Part shown: positions 54,635 through 63,185 of the stretch, in pieces | Numbering within the stretch: the first letter of the stretch is position 1 | Layout of the letters: the number at the start of each line of letters is the position of its first letter | From: Sphingobacterium sp. lm-10 | GTDB lineage: Bacteria > Bacteroidota > Bacteroidia > Sphingobacteriales > Sphingobacteriaceae | Assembly (NCBI RefSeq): GCF_023554555.1 | Contig: NZ_JAMJWC010000002.1 | Location: forward strand, 248,001-312,000 | DNA length: 64,000 nt | Direction of reading: 5' to 3' | Program-made: the position numbers and the translations under genes | Notes under the pieces: model-generated | Told to the model about the DNA's origin: nothing | The model's database searches: none | Seen by the model: the letters and a program-made list of their open reading frames with translations, nothing else

Positions 54635-56143
54635 ATGTCGCCTATCATTTTACTTTGTTTCCTGATTGTCTATTTCGGCATTCTACTTTCCATAGCACAC
54701 TTCACGAGCAGGAAGTCTTCCGATAATGCAACCTTCTTCGTCGCGAACCGGAATGCCAAATGGTATATGGTGGCCTTCGGGATGATTGGTACTGCCCTTT
54801 CCGGGGTGACCTTTATTTCCGTGCCGGGAGCCGTGGGCAGCAATAACTTTAGTTATTTTCAGTTTGTATTGGGAAACGCACTGGGCTTTGTATTGATCGC
54901 TTATGTACTGCTACCGCTCTATTATCGGCTAAATCTAACGTCTATCTATACGTATTTGGAAGAGCGACTGGGACACAAAAGCTATAAAACGGGCGCCATG
55001 ATTTTTCTGATTTCGCGTACGATAGGATCGGCCTTTCGCTTGTATCTGGTTGCTATTATTTTGCAAAAGTTCATCTTTGACGCCTGGAACGTGCCTTTTG
55101 TGGTCACCATTGCAATATGTCTGCTACTGATCTGGTTATATACCAATAAAGGAGGCTTAAAAACCATTATTATCACCGATCTTTTGCAGACTTTTTTCCT
55201 GCTGTTGGCGGTGGTGCTGTCCATTTACTTTATGGCAGACGGGTTAGGCATGTCGGTGGTAGCGGCTTTTGAAGCCGTAAAAGAAAGTTCCTATTCTCAG
55301 ATTTTTGTCTGGGAGGATTTTCTGGGTACACGAAATCATTTCTGGAAACACGTGATCGGAGGCGCTTTTGTTACCATTGCTATGACAGGCCTTGATCAAG
55401 ACCTGATGCAGAAAAACTTGAGCATGCGTACGATTGGAGAAGCGCAGAAGAATATGCTGACCTTTACCGGGATCTTCATCGTCATCAATTTGTTCTTTCT
55501 ATGCGTAGGTGCCTTATTGTATATCTATGCCGCTAAAAACCAGATAGATCTTTCTGCAATGCGCACGCCGGATTACCTATATCCGGAGATTGCCTTAAAC
55601 CACCTCACGGTGTTGCCGGGCATTATCTTTATGCTAGGGCTTACCGCCGCCACATTCGCCACGACAGATTCGGCACTAACTGCGCTAACGACATCCTTTT
55701 GTGTGGACTTTCTTGGTTTCAATAAAAAAGCAGATCCCAATGCACCGGGCCTGATTCGGCAACGAAACTATGTGCATGCCGGATTTTCGGTACTGATGCT
55801 GCTGGTGATTATGATCTTCAGGATTGTGAATGATGACTCGGTAGTTAACGCGATTTTCACCGCGGCAGGGTATACATACGGTCCATTGCTCGGTCTATTT
55901 GCTTTCGGTATTCTGACTCGGCTAAAGGTACGCGATCACTTGGTGCCTATTATTAGTCTGGTATCGCCCGTCTTGATCTATCTGGTCATCAATACCAATT
56001 ACCTCTTTACGTTGGGAACCTATCAGGTAGGTTTTGAGTTAATTATCTACAATGGATTGCTGACATTCTTATTGCTTTTATTCACTTCGCCTGGCAGGAT
56101 GGCTCCGGAAACAAGTGCTCTGGAAGAAGTGCCGCAACGCTGA
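54635..56143 (+). CDS. Sodium:solute symporter, probable MurNAc/amino-sugar transporter
   Basis: 502 aa, SSS fold with about 13 helices. Signatures: FFVANRNAKWYMVAFGMIGTALSG (about 29-52) with the sodium-site region TFISVPGAVGSNNFSY, then RTIGSAFRLYLVAII and TMTGLDQDLMQKNLS-like (AMTGLDQDLMQKNLSMR, about 249-265), and TAATFATTDSALTALTTS (about 340-357). No large insertion, unlike the other symporter in the window. The fit with namZ-murQ suggests MurNAc import, analogous to MurT in Tannerella forsythia. Substrate not proven. Confidence 0.9.
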   Translation: MSPIILLCFLIVYFGILLSIAHFTSRKSSDNATFFVANRNAKWYMVAFGMIGTALSGVTFISVPGAVGSNNFSYFQFVLGNALGFVLIAYVLLPLYYRLNLTSIYTYLEERLGHKSYKTGAMIFLISRTIGSAFRLYLVAIILQKFIFDAWNVPFVVTIAICLLLIWLYTNKGGLKTIIITDLLQTFFLLLAVVLSIYFMADGLGMSVVAAFEAVKESSYSQIFVWEDFLGTRNHFWKHVIGGAFVTIAMTGLDQDLMQKNLSMRTIGEAQKNMLTFTGIFIVINLFFLCVGALLYIYAAKNQIDLSAMRTPDYLYPEIALNHLTVLPGIIFMLGLTAATFATTDSALTALTTSFCVDFLGFNKKADPNAPGLIRQRNYVHAGFSVLMLLVIMIFRIVNDDSVVNAIFTAAGYTYGPLLGLFAFGILTRLKVRDHLVPIISLVSPVLIYLVINTNYLFTLGTYQVGFELIIYNGLLTFLLLLFTSPGRMAPETSALEEVPQR

Positions 56144-56186
56144 TCTACACCACTTTGTTAAAATACGCTAATGATCAGCTGCTTTT

Positions 56187-56217
56187 TTGCGAAGAAAGGA
56201 AAAATCGTTTATGTTTG
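56187..56217 (+). promoter_or_regulatory. Promoter of purine nucleoside phosphorylase
   Basis: TTG (56187-56189), 20-nt spacer, TATGTTTG (56210-56217) match the consensus. The ATG is 20 nt downstream. Confidence 0.75.
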
Positions 56218-56237
56218 AATCTTAACATCTCTTCTAC

Positions 56238-57053
56238 ATGCATGACAGTTTAAATGAAACCCTAGCCTATATAAGACGTAAGATAGGCGACTTTCAGCCC
56301 GAGTTTGGCATTATTCTGGGAACGGGCTTGGGCAAACTCGTCAATGAAATCGATATCTCCCATCAATTGATGTATGCCAACATTCCTAATTTTCCGATTT
56401 CTACGGTCGAATTTCACAGCGGAAAACTGATCTTTGGTACATTAAATGGAAGAACCGTTGTGGCTATGCAAGGAAGATTGCATTACTACGAAGGATATGA
56501 TATGCAGGAAATCACTTTTCCAGTGCGTATTATGAAGTTGTTGGGCATTCAGAAACTATTTTTGTCTAATGCTTCGGGTTCTTTAAACCCGGATATTAAG
56601 AAGGGAGATTTGGCTATTATTGACGATCATATCAATCTTTTACCGGATAATCCGCTCCGCGGAGCAAATAATAGTGATTTCGGACCGCGTTTTCCAGATA
56701 TGAGCCGACCATACGATACACAGATGATCGATCAAAGCTTGTCTATCGCTAATAAATTAGGATACAGTGCACATAAAGCGGTGTACGTAGCGGCACCCGG
56801 TCCGAATTTGGAAACCCGTGCGGAGTACCGATACATGCGTATTATAGGGGGCGACATTGTCGGGATGAGTACCGTGCCGGAGGTGATCGTGGCAAATCAT
56901 ATGGGTGTACCAGTGTGTGCGATTTCCGTAGTTACTGACGAAGGATTTCACGCTGATTTAAAACCGGTATCATTGCAAGAGATTGTGGCGGTGGCTTCCG
57001 ATGCAGAGCCTAAACTGACCACACTGTTAAAAGAACTGATTGTGTTGCAATAA
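56238..57053 (+). CDS. Purine nucleoside phosphorylase, class I trimeric type
   Basis: 271 aa, cytosolic. Phosphate-site and purine-site motifs: GIILGTGLGKLVNEI (about 21-35), VEFHSGKLIFG (about 59-69), MQGRLHYYEGYDMQEITFPVR (split about 77-97), NASGSLNPDIKKGDL and the C-terminal GMSTVPEVIVANHMGVPVCAIS (split about 211-232). Splits inosine/guanosine to base and ribose 1-phosphate. Strong promoter and short leader. Independent of the preceding symporter cluster. Ends just ahead of the putative-porin promoter. Confidence 0.96.
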   Translation: MHDSLNETLAYIRRKIGDFQPEFGIILGTGLGKLVNEIDISHQLMYANIPNFPISTVEFHSGKLIFGTLNGRTVVAMQGRLHYYEGYDMQEITFPVRIMKLLGIQKLFLSNASGSLNPDIKKGDLAIIDDHINLLPDNPLRGANNSDFGPRFPDMSRPYDTQMIDQSLSIANKLGYSAHKAVYVAAPGPNLETRAEYRYMRIIGGDIVGMSTVPEVIVANHMGVPVCAISVVTDEGFHADLKPVSLQEIVAVASDAEPKLTTLLKELIVLQ

Positions 57054-57077
57054 TTTGGCACATAAGATGTATTTTTG
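57045..57077 (+). promoter_or_regulatory. Promoter of the putative porin
   Basis: TTG (57045-57047), 22-nt spacer, TATTTTTG (57070-57077), overlapping the end of the phosphorylase gene. The ATG 57102 is 24 nt downstream. Confidence 0.65.
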
Positions 57078-57101
57078 TCACGATTTGCGCGTAGTTTACT
57101 A

Positions 57102-59132
57102 ATGATGATCTTGTTGAGGACGTTTCTTCTTGGTGTGGTGTTGTGGAGTTTGTCTTTTGTAGCTATTGCACAAGAACAGGAATTTAGTTCGGCATTGGAT
57201 TCAGCACGCGCTGCGGAGGATAATAAGCAAGATTCTGTGGTTTTCTCTGCGCGCTACGTGCGCTATACCACGCTTGCGGCGCTGAAACAACGTACGCAAA
57301 CTTTCCAAATCGATACCACACACCATAATTTCCAGTACTATAATAAGCAGCAGCTCCCTTGGAATCCTAGCATACATTTGGGGTCTTACGGCTTGGCTAC
57401 CCGCGACTTATTGTTCAACCCCAATAAAAGCATTGGTTTTCAGCCGGGCTATTATGGCTTGGATCGGTACCTGATTAAGGCAGATTCTGTGCAGTACTAT
57501 CGCGCTCGAGCGCGGTATTCGGAGTTGTATGCCGTCGGTTTTTTCTTTGATGATCAGATATTCAGAGCCAAGTTGGCGCAAAACTTACATTCCCGCCTAA
57601 ACATTGGTGCAGAATATAATGCCGCTAATACCGATGGGTTTTATCAGAATCAGCAATATAGCGACCGTAAGGGTAGTGTATTCTCTTGGTACGAATCGCC
57701 GAGCCTGCGGTATAACCTCTTGACGAACTTCACTTTCAATACATTGGACGCCTCGGAGAATGGTTCTATTGTAAATGACCAGGTTTTTTCGGATAACACC
57801 GAAAGTCGTGGATCGATGAGTGAGCTTCCTAATTTAAGTGGAACGAATGCCAATCGACCGCGTACCAAATGGAAGGATATAGGTTTTTTCCTGCGGCAAT
57901 CGCTATATGTTGGGCGTATTGATACGATTAATAAAAATCTTCCAGAAATGGAGATTCGTCCGACAAACGTGATGGCGCATAACACCTATTTGCGAAACCG
58001 TCGCTATATGTTTTTCAAAAACGAAGCAGATGCTAACGGCGTGTTCCCTGTGAATAATATGTCGCTAGTAGGAGATACTACGAGTGTAACTACGCTGACG
58101 AACGAATTTACATACAGTTTTTTCCTACGCAGCCCATCTCTCGCGAATGAAATTAAGCTGGATTTGGGCTTTCAGAATGATTTGATCTGGTATGGTGAAA
58201 ACATACAGGGCGGGCCAAATGATCTGGTGCCGCAGCGTGATACTGCCTATCGGACATTTTTTCAAAATAGTATGATTAAAGGAAAGTTGGGCTACCAATT
58301 TTCTGATCGTTTAGATGTGAGCTTGGGCGTGAACCAAATCGTATTGGGCGAAAACTTTGGCGACTTTCTATATGAAGCGCAGGCGAATATCTCTGGAGGT
58401 GATAATCTGGGGCATATACAATTAGGGGCTTATACACAGAATAAATCGCCGGAGATGATATTTCAGCGTGCCAACCTATCGTACCACCAGTGGCGTCCAG
58501 AGAATACCAACTTCAATAACACCACTACACAGAATTTATCGTTTGCCTATGTAAATCCAAAGTTGAGATTTTCGGGTAAAGCCGAATATTTTCTAATGAA
58601 TGGATTTATGTATTTCAGGGAAATACCTAACCCAGAAAATCTTCCTTCATTGATGAGACAGATTGAGCCAGCTCAGTATGGCGCTCTCAACTTACTGAAG
58701 CTTACCCTATCTCAAAACTTTAGTTTCAGGAAGTTTCATCTCGATAACATGGCCGTTTATCAAAAATCTGATGCCATGGCGGTGTTGGCCATTCCAGAGT
58801 TGTACACTTGGCATAGCTTCTATTATGCAGACGTGCTCAGCCAAGTCCTAGACTTCAGATTGGGGTTAGATGCGCGAATCAATACGCCATTTCGGAACCC
58901 TTCGTATGCGCTTAATGCTGGACAGTTTTACAATGATAACGCAGGAATTGAATTTTCTACTTACCCAATATTTGATATCTGGGCTACGGCTAATATCAAA
59001 CGCGTAAACTTATTCCTAAGCTATAACTTCGTTAACCAGCATATTTATCCGGCCGGCTATTATACGGTGCGGAGATATCCGATGCAAAATGCTAACCTAC
59101 GTTTTGGTGTGTCTTGGAAATTCTACGACTAA
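57102..59132 (+). CDS. Putative porin, Bacteroidota family
   Basis: 676 aa from ATG 57102 (or 57105). A TTG start at 57075 lies inside the -7 box and is rejected. Signal peptide about 1-24 (AIA-QEQ). No plug domain. The chain is a large barrel with strands rich in Tyr/Asn/Phe and a final FGVSWKFYD, the pattern of the Bacteroidota putative porin family. Middle strands contain long loops with Asn/Thr/Gln. Function unknown. It stands between pnp and a FUSC transporter with promoters on both sides, so probably a monocistronic unit. Confidence 0.78.
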   Translation: MMILLRTFLLGVVLWSLSFVAIAQEQEFSSALDSARAAEDNKQDSVVFSARYVRYTTLAALKQRTQTFQIDTTHHNFQYYNKQQLPWNPSIHLGSYGLATRDLLFNPNKSIGFQPGYYGLDRYLIKADSVQYYRARARYSELYAVGFFFDDQIFRAKLAQNLHSRLNIGAEYNAANTDGFYQNQQYSDRKGSVFSWYESPSLRYNLLTNFTFNTLDASENGSIVNDQVFSDNTESRGSMSELPNLSGTNANRPRTKWKDIGFFLRQSLYVGRIDTINKNLPEMEIRPTNVMAHNTYLRNRRYMFFKNEADANGVFPVNNMSLVGDTTSVTTLTNEFTYSFFLRSPSLANEIKLDLGFQNDLIWYGENIQGGPNDLVPQRDTAYRTFFQNSMIKGKLGYQFSDRLDVSLGVNQIVLGENFGDFLYEAQANISGGDNLGHIQLGAYTQNKSPEMIFQRANLSYHQWRPENTNFNNTTTQNLSFAYVNPKLRFSGKAEYFLMNGFMYFREIPNPENLPSLMRQIEPAQYGALNLLKLTLSQNFSFRKFHLDNMAVYQKSDAMAVLAIPELYTWHSFYYADVLSQVLDFRLGLDARINTPFRNPSYALNAGQFYNDNAGIEFSTYPIFDIWATANIKRVNLFLSYNFVNQHIYPAGYYTVRRYPMQNANLRFGVSWKFYD

Positions 59133-59217
59133 ACTGCTTACATCCAGTCTTTTCATGTGAATAAAGTCATTTTACTCCATCCCAGACGGAGTGTCATGTA
59201 ATAAGGATTAATATCCG

Positions 59218-59225
59218 TACTTTTG
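59218..59225 (+). promoter_or_regulatory. -7 promoter element of the FUSC gene
   Basis: TACTTTTG matches TAnnTTTG and ends 7 nt before ATG 59233. No TTG -33 at the right distance was found. Confidence 0.5.
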
Positions 59226-59232
59226 TAATGAA

Positions 59233-61263
59233 ATGAATAAAATTCAGAATATAGTTTTAAATATATTTGAAAATACAAAAGAAAAATTTGTATTTAGGCA
59301 TATCCACCTTTTTATTCTAGGAGAACATGGGGGAGATGCCTTACGAAATACATTGGCTACAGTAATCCCAGGTTTAATCCTCTTTTATTGCGGATACCTT
59401 CATGAAGCCATTTTGATCGGTTTAGGAGCTTTATTTGCTTCTCTCACCGATCTGCCGGGTAACCGGAAGGATAAATTGCGTTCTGGATGCTGGACTATTC
59501 CTTTGTTTGGTATTACGGCGTGGCTTACAGCAACCGCTATTGCTTTCCCCATTGCTTTAATTGCGTGGCTTATAATTGCAGCTTTTGGCTTCACTATGAT
59601 TTCCATCTACGGCGGTCGGTTTGCAGCGATGGGATTGATGGGGTTGATCTTGGTCACTTTCACGATCGGTCTCTGGCCGACAGATCCACTTTCTTATGGA
59701 TTGTACATCATGTTGGGTGTCGTATGGTATTTTGTGATTAGCGTATTGCAAGTACTATTCTTTCCCTATCGCTCGTTGCGTTATGCGATCGCAGATAGCT
59801 TTTATCGTATGGCTGTAATGCTCAAAAATAAAGCGCAATTTTATGATGAGCGCATACCGCTGGAAAATGCCTATAAGCAATTAGGTACGCTGCATTTGAA
59901 GGTGAGTGAGCAGCAGGAGAATGTGCGTAATCTATTATTGCGGGAGAAGCGACTGGTTAATTCGTCGTCGGAGTCTGCTACATATTGGATCAGACAAATT
60001 GTGGGAGTGACAGACTTGTATGAGTTATTAGTTGCTTTGGATCATGACTATGATGCCATTCGGAAACAATTAGCTCCAAAAGGGGTGTTGGAATCTATTC
60101 GTGCATTAATCCTATTATTATCTGATGAGCTGGATTTGCTCTCCTGGAAAAGTGCCGGTAGCCTACAAGTAACCAAACGCTATACAAAAGATAAGGAGAT
60201 AGAGCGAATCCTACGAGAGTTGTCCGCGAAGCGAGATACCTTATCAGGAGAAGAGGCACAGATATTGGCTGCCACGATTCGAAATTCACATTATATCGTG
60301 AAGTGCATTCAACGCATCCGTTTGGTGCTAGAAGGAAAGGACAGCAAGCAGCATGTGAATGGTCAATACAGTTATTCCCGTTTTGTTGCTCGCGCGCCGA
60401 GAGGGGTAGAGGCCTTGCGGAATCAGTTTACCTTTCGTACGCCAGTTTTTCCGTTTGCATTACGATTAGCCCTTCTTTTTGGTATTGGAGGTAGTATCGG
60501 GCTTTTTCTACCAGAATATCATTACACCTACTGGATTCTGATTACGCTGGTGGTTGTAGCACGACCTGGATTTGCCAATACTAATACCAGAAATGCCCAG
60601 CGAATTATAGGTACTCTGCTTGGTGCTTTATTTGGTTTTGTGCTGTTACTGACGATTTCTTCACCGGGTACATTGCTGTTGGTGGCCGTGTGTGGTTTAT
60701 TCGGCTTTTTCTTCTTCAACCGAATTGATTATATGCTCAGTGTACTGTGTCTGACGCCAGGGATTATTGTGGCGCTACATGTGTATGAAGGAAATATGGC
60801 GGACATATTAGGGAGTAGGATCATCTTTACTTTAATAGGTAGTTTGCTAGCATTAGCGGGTTGGTTTTTCATTCCGGTACGGCAGAGCAAAGGACTAGCT
60901 AAGCTGGCAACAGACGTGGTAGACAAAGGAGAAGAGTATCTAACGGTGATTTTTAAAAAAATAGGCAGGCAGGACGTGGATACTAATGATATTCGATTAG
61001 CGCGAAAAATGGCACATAGTACCTTGGCCGCATTTTCTTCTGCTATGAATCAATTACGCCGCGAACCTGGTGCGAAACGCTGGAACTGGAAAAACTTATA
61101 CGCATTCCATTCGCTGGCTTATCGGGTGAATTCGCTAATGATAGGATTGTCGGTAGCTGCAGCAGAAGCGCATCATGGTGAGGAAGCTGCTGCTTTGAAG
61201 CCACGTGCTTCTCATATTGCGACGCTGCAAAAAGATTTACAAAAGTTAGCAGCTCAATTGTAA
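59233..61263 (+). CDS. FUSC/YccS-like inner-membrane transporter
   Basis: 676 aa. Two membrane blocks of about five to six helices (about 28-180 and 400-555) separated by a hydrophilic domain (about 190-385), plus a C-terminal cytoplasmic domain (about 560-676). Repeats such as GLGALFASLTDLPGNRKDKL and GTLLGALFGFVLLLTI fit the YccS/FUSC family (aromatic acid exporter and fusaric acid resistance type), thought to act as inner-membrane efflux or envelope-stress proteins. Start ATG 59233, though an out-of-frame ATG lies at 59228. Not linked to other efflux genes. Confidence 0.88.
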   Translation: MNKIQNIVLNIFENTKEKFVFRHIHLFILGEHGGDALRNTLATVIPGLILFYCGYLHEAILIGLGALFASLTDLPGNRKDKLRSGCWTIPLFGITAWLTATAIAFPIALIAWLIIAAFGFTMISIYGGRFAAMGLMGLILVTFTIGLWPTDPLSYGLYIMLGVVWYFVISVLQVLFFPYRSLRYAIADSFYRMAVMLKNKAQFYDERIPLENAYKQLGTLHLKVSEQQENVRNLLLREKRLVNSSSESATYWIRQIVGVTDLYELLVALDHDYDAIRKQLAPKGVLESIRALILLLSDELDLLSWKSAGSLQVTKRYTKDKEIERILRELSAKRDTLSGEEAQILAATIRNSHYIVKCIQRIRLVLEGKDSKQHVNGQYSYSRFVARAPRGVEALRNQFTFRTPVFPFALRLALLFGIGGSIGLFLPEYHYTYWILITLVVVARPGFANTNTRNAQRIIGTLLGALFGFVLLLTISSPGTLLLVAVCGLFGFFFFNRIDYMLSVLCLTPGIIVALHVYEGNMADILGSRIIFTLIGSLLALAGWFFIPVRQSKGLAKLATDVVDKGEEYLTVIFKKIGRQDVDTNDIRLARKMAHSTLAAFSSAMNQLRREPGAKRWNWKNLYAFHSLAYRVNSLMIGLSVAAAEAHHGEEAAALKPRASHIATLQKDLQKLAAQL

Positions 61264-61282
61264 ATTGTATCTTGTTGATTAT

Positions 61283-61300
61283 CCGATAAATCGGTTTTTT
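61283..61300 (+). terminator. Weak terminator after FUSC gene
   Basis: Short stem CCGA / TCGG (61283-61286, 61291-61294) with a TAAA loop followed by a T6 run. The 4-bp stem makes it marginal. Confidence 0.4.
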
Positions 61301-61325
61301 ATTCTATAAATATGGATAAATAATT

Positions 61326-61354
61326 TTGAAAATCAGATTTTAGGCATATATTTG
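61326..61354 (+). promoter_or_regulatory. Promoter of the tRNA-Val array
   Basis: TTG (61326-61328), 18-nt spacer, TATATTTG (61347-61354) match the consensus. The first tRNA begins 17 nt later. Confidence 0.65.
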
Positions 61355-61370
61355 CACACGCAAACAAAAA

Positions 61371-61448
61371 GGAGAATTAGCTCAGCTGGTTCAGAGCACC
61401 TGCCTTACAAGCAGGGGGTCACTGGTTCGAACCCAGTATTCTCCACCA
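61371..61448 (+). tRNA. tRNA-Val (anticodon TAC), copy 1
   Basis: Cloverleaf with acceptor GGAGAAT/ATTCTCC, anticodon stem CCTGC/GCAGG, loop CTTACAA (anticodon TAC), T-arm around GGTTCGAACCC, discriminator A and encoded CCA (61446-61448). Fully paired acceptor. First of four tandem copies with 87-bp period. Confidence 0.96.
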
Positions 61449-61457
61449 CCAAAAACA

Positions 61458-61535
61458 GGAGGATTAGCTCAGCTGGTTCAGAGCACCTGCCTTACAAGCA
61501 GGGGGTCACTGGTTCGAACCCAGTATTCTCCACCA
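61458..61535 (+). tRNA. tRNA-Val (anticodon TAC), copy 2
   Basis: Identical to copy 1 except for acceptor 5' arm GGAGGAT, which leaves a G-T pair with the 3' arm ATTCTCC. CCA encoded. Separated from copy 1 by the 9-nt spacer CCAAAAACA. Confidence 0.95.
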
Positions 61536-61544
61536 CCAAAAACA

Positions 61545-61622
61545 GGAGGATTAGCTCAGCTGGTTCAGAGCACCTGCCTTACAAGCAGGGGGTCACTGGT
61601 TCGAACCCAGTATTCTCCACCA
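61545..61622 (+). tRNA. tRNA-Val (anticodon TAC), copy 3
   Basis: Sequence identical to copy 2, including the G-T acceptor pair and encoded CCA. Same 9-nt spacer before it. Confidence 0.95.
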
Positions 61623-61631
61623 CCAAAAACA

Positions 61632-61706
61632 GGAGGATTAGCTCAGCTGGTTCAGAGCACCTGCCTTACAAGCAGGGGGTCACTGGTTCGAACCCAGTAT
61701 CCTCCA
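61632..61706 (+). tRNA. tRNA-Val (anticodon TAC), copy 4
   Basis: Acceptor GGAGGAT pairs perfectly with ATCCTCC. The rest of the molecule equals the other copies. CCA is not encoded; ACTTC follows the discriminator region. Confidence 0.95.
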
Positions 61707-61710
61707 CTTC

Positions 61711-61740
61711 AAAAAGCATCAAGAAATTGATGCTTTTTTT
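61711..61740 (+). terminator. Intrinsic terminator of the tRNA array
   Basis: 12-bp stem AAAAAGCATCAA / TTGATGCTTTTT (61711-61722, 61727-61738) with a GAAA tetraloop and further T residues. Confidence 0.9.
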
Positions 61741-61919
61741 ATGCCCGCAACTTTTTAAAGATACAACCTAACAACAAAATAATTTTCGCAGGTAAGTGGT
61801 ATGATCATTCATCTTATGAATTACTCCATATGTACAAAGTAAGCTGGCCGAAAACAGCTATATCGTTTTATTTTTACAATTGAAACTAAGGGACAGTTTA
61901 TAAAAAAATTAAAAAGGTC

Positions 61920-61951
61920 TTGTTAATTAATTATTAAATTCAATATCTTTG
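61920..61951 (+). promoter_or_regulatory. Promoter of the ROK regulator gene
   Basis: TTG (61920-61922), 21-nt spacer, TATCTTTG (61944-61951) match the consensus. The ATG 61974 lies 22 nt downstream. An AT-rich TTAATTAATTATTAA tract lies in the spacer and could hold an operator. Confidence 0.7.
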
Positions 61952-61973
61952 GCTGATCCTACAATACCTACTT

Positions 61974-63155
61974 ATGAATGCGGTGCAGACACTGGTTATT
62001 AAGAATTTATGTTTTGCTAAAATGCAAGCGGTTGCAGAATTGGCCGTTCGCACGGGTAGAAGTATACCAAGTGTGACTAAAACCATCAGCGAATTGATGG
62101 CTTTGGGAATCGTCTCAGAATGCGGTTATGCTGTTTCTAGCGGAGGGCGCAGGCCATTACAGTATCGCCTAAATCATCAAAGCCTACCCAAAATACTTTC
62201 GGTATCCATCGACCAATATTATACAAGCATCGGTATATATGATCTATCCTTTGAAATTTTGGATACAATAAAAACGATCAGAAATCCGCTGGCGAATAGC
62301 AATGAATGTGTGCAGGCCATTATGGGAATGATTAGGGAAGTTTTGACGATAAATGAAGGCTTACCGATTATGGCGATCGGACTTACTATCCCCGGTTTTG
62401 TAGATTCCGCTACGGGTCAAAATCACTCTTATTCGGCCGATCACCCTTTATTTAACCTTAGTAAAACTATCGAAGATCATTTCGGCATTCAGACCTGGAT
62501 GGAGAATGATTCGACAGCCATTGCGATTGCAGAAAAGAACTTCGGTGAGGCACAGCGATCGCAAGATGTTTTGGTGGTGAACTTGAATTGGGGTGTGGGG
62601 CTAGGCATGATCATCCACGACCGTTTATTTAAAGGGCATAGTGGCTATGCTGGAGAATTCAGTCATATTCCCCTTTCTGATGAGAATAGATTGTGTTCTT
62701 GCGGTAAAAGAGGTTGTCTCGAAGTAGAGGCATCGCTAACGGCAGCAGTAAAGTCTGCGGGTAAGCGACTGGACGAAGGAGAAATTTCGAGCTTGAAAAG
62801 CTTGTACGAGGCACAAGGGCACATTCGTGGAGAACAATTGATGCACGCAGCGAACGAAGGTGACCAGCTGTCTATGGAGGTGCTCAATAGGATCGGATTT
62901 ATGCTGGGCAAAGGTGTCGCCACATTGATTCACATTATCAATCCCGAATACGTCGTCATATCCGGACGCGGGGCGAAGGTTGGTCGGATCTTACTTCCTC
63001 AGATCCAGAGCGCTTTATTGCAATACAGTATAGAACGGCTATCCAAGCATACGCGTTTGCTGATCTCGGAATTAGAACAGGTACAATTACTCGGTGGGGC
63101 ATGTGTGGCTTTGGATAAAGCAAAATGGAACGGTACAATACCGGTGAAAAACTAA
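61974..63155 (+). CDS. ROK-family transcriptional regulator, NagC/Mlc-like
   Basis: 393 aa. The N-terminal ~70 residues hold a winged helix-turn-helix (AVRTGRSIPSVTKTISELMALGIV in parts) followed by GGRRPLQYRLN. The ROK sugar-kinase-like domain begins near residue 75 and contains the ATP/sugar motif region (GLTIPGFVDSATG, ENDSTAIAIAEK) and the zinc site CSCGKRGCLEVEAS (about 242-255). NagC/Mlc-type proteins repress sugar genes until an inducer binds. The gene lies 30 nt before a SusC gene in the same direction, so it likely controls that glycan-uptake system. Confidence 0.9.
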   Translation: MNAVQTLVIKNLCFAKMQAVAELAVRTGRSIPSVTKTISELMALGIVSECGYAVSSGGRRPLQYRLNHQSLPKILSVSIDQYYTSIGIYDLSFEILDTIKTIRNPLANSNECVQAIMGMIREVLTINEGLPIMAIGLTIPGFVDSATGQNHSYSADHPLFNLSKTIEDHFGIQTWMENDSTAIAIAEKNFGEAQRSQDVLVVNLNWGVGLGMIIHDRLFKGHSGYAGEFSHIPLSDENRLCSCGKRGCLEVEASLTAAVKSAGKRLDEGEISSLKSLYEAQGHIRGEQLMHAANEGDQLSMEVLNRIGFMLGKGVATLIHIINPEYVVISGRGAKVGRILLPQIQSALLQYSIERLSKHTRLLISELEQVQLLGGACVALDKAKWNGTIPVKN

Positions 63156-63185
63156 GAAACTATTAACCATAAATACAAACAACAA

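Noticed and set aside
61371-61706. Regular 87-bp repeats resembling a CRISPR array
   Set aside because: Each unit is a complete tRNA-Val cloverleaf with a constant 9-nt spacer; spacers are not unique and no cas genes exist.
61352-61771. A 139-codon open frame with a repeating peptide of about 29 residues
   Set aside because: It runs through the four tandem tRNA genes; the repeat is an artefact of the 87-bp tRNA period (29 codons).
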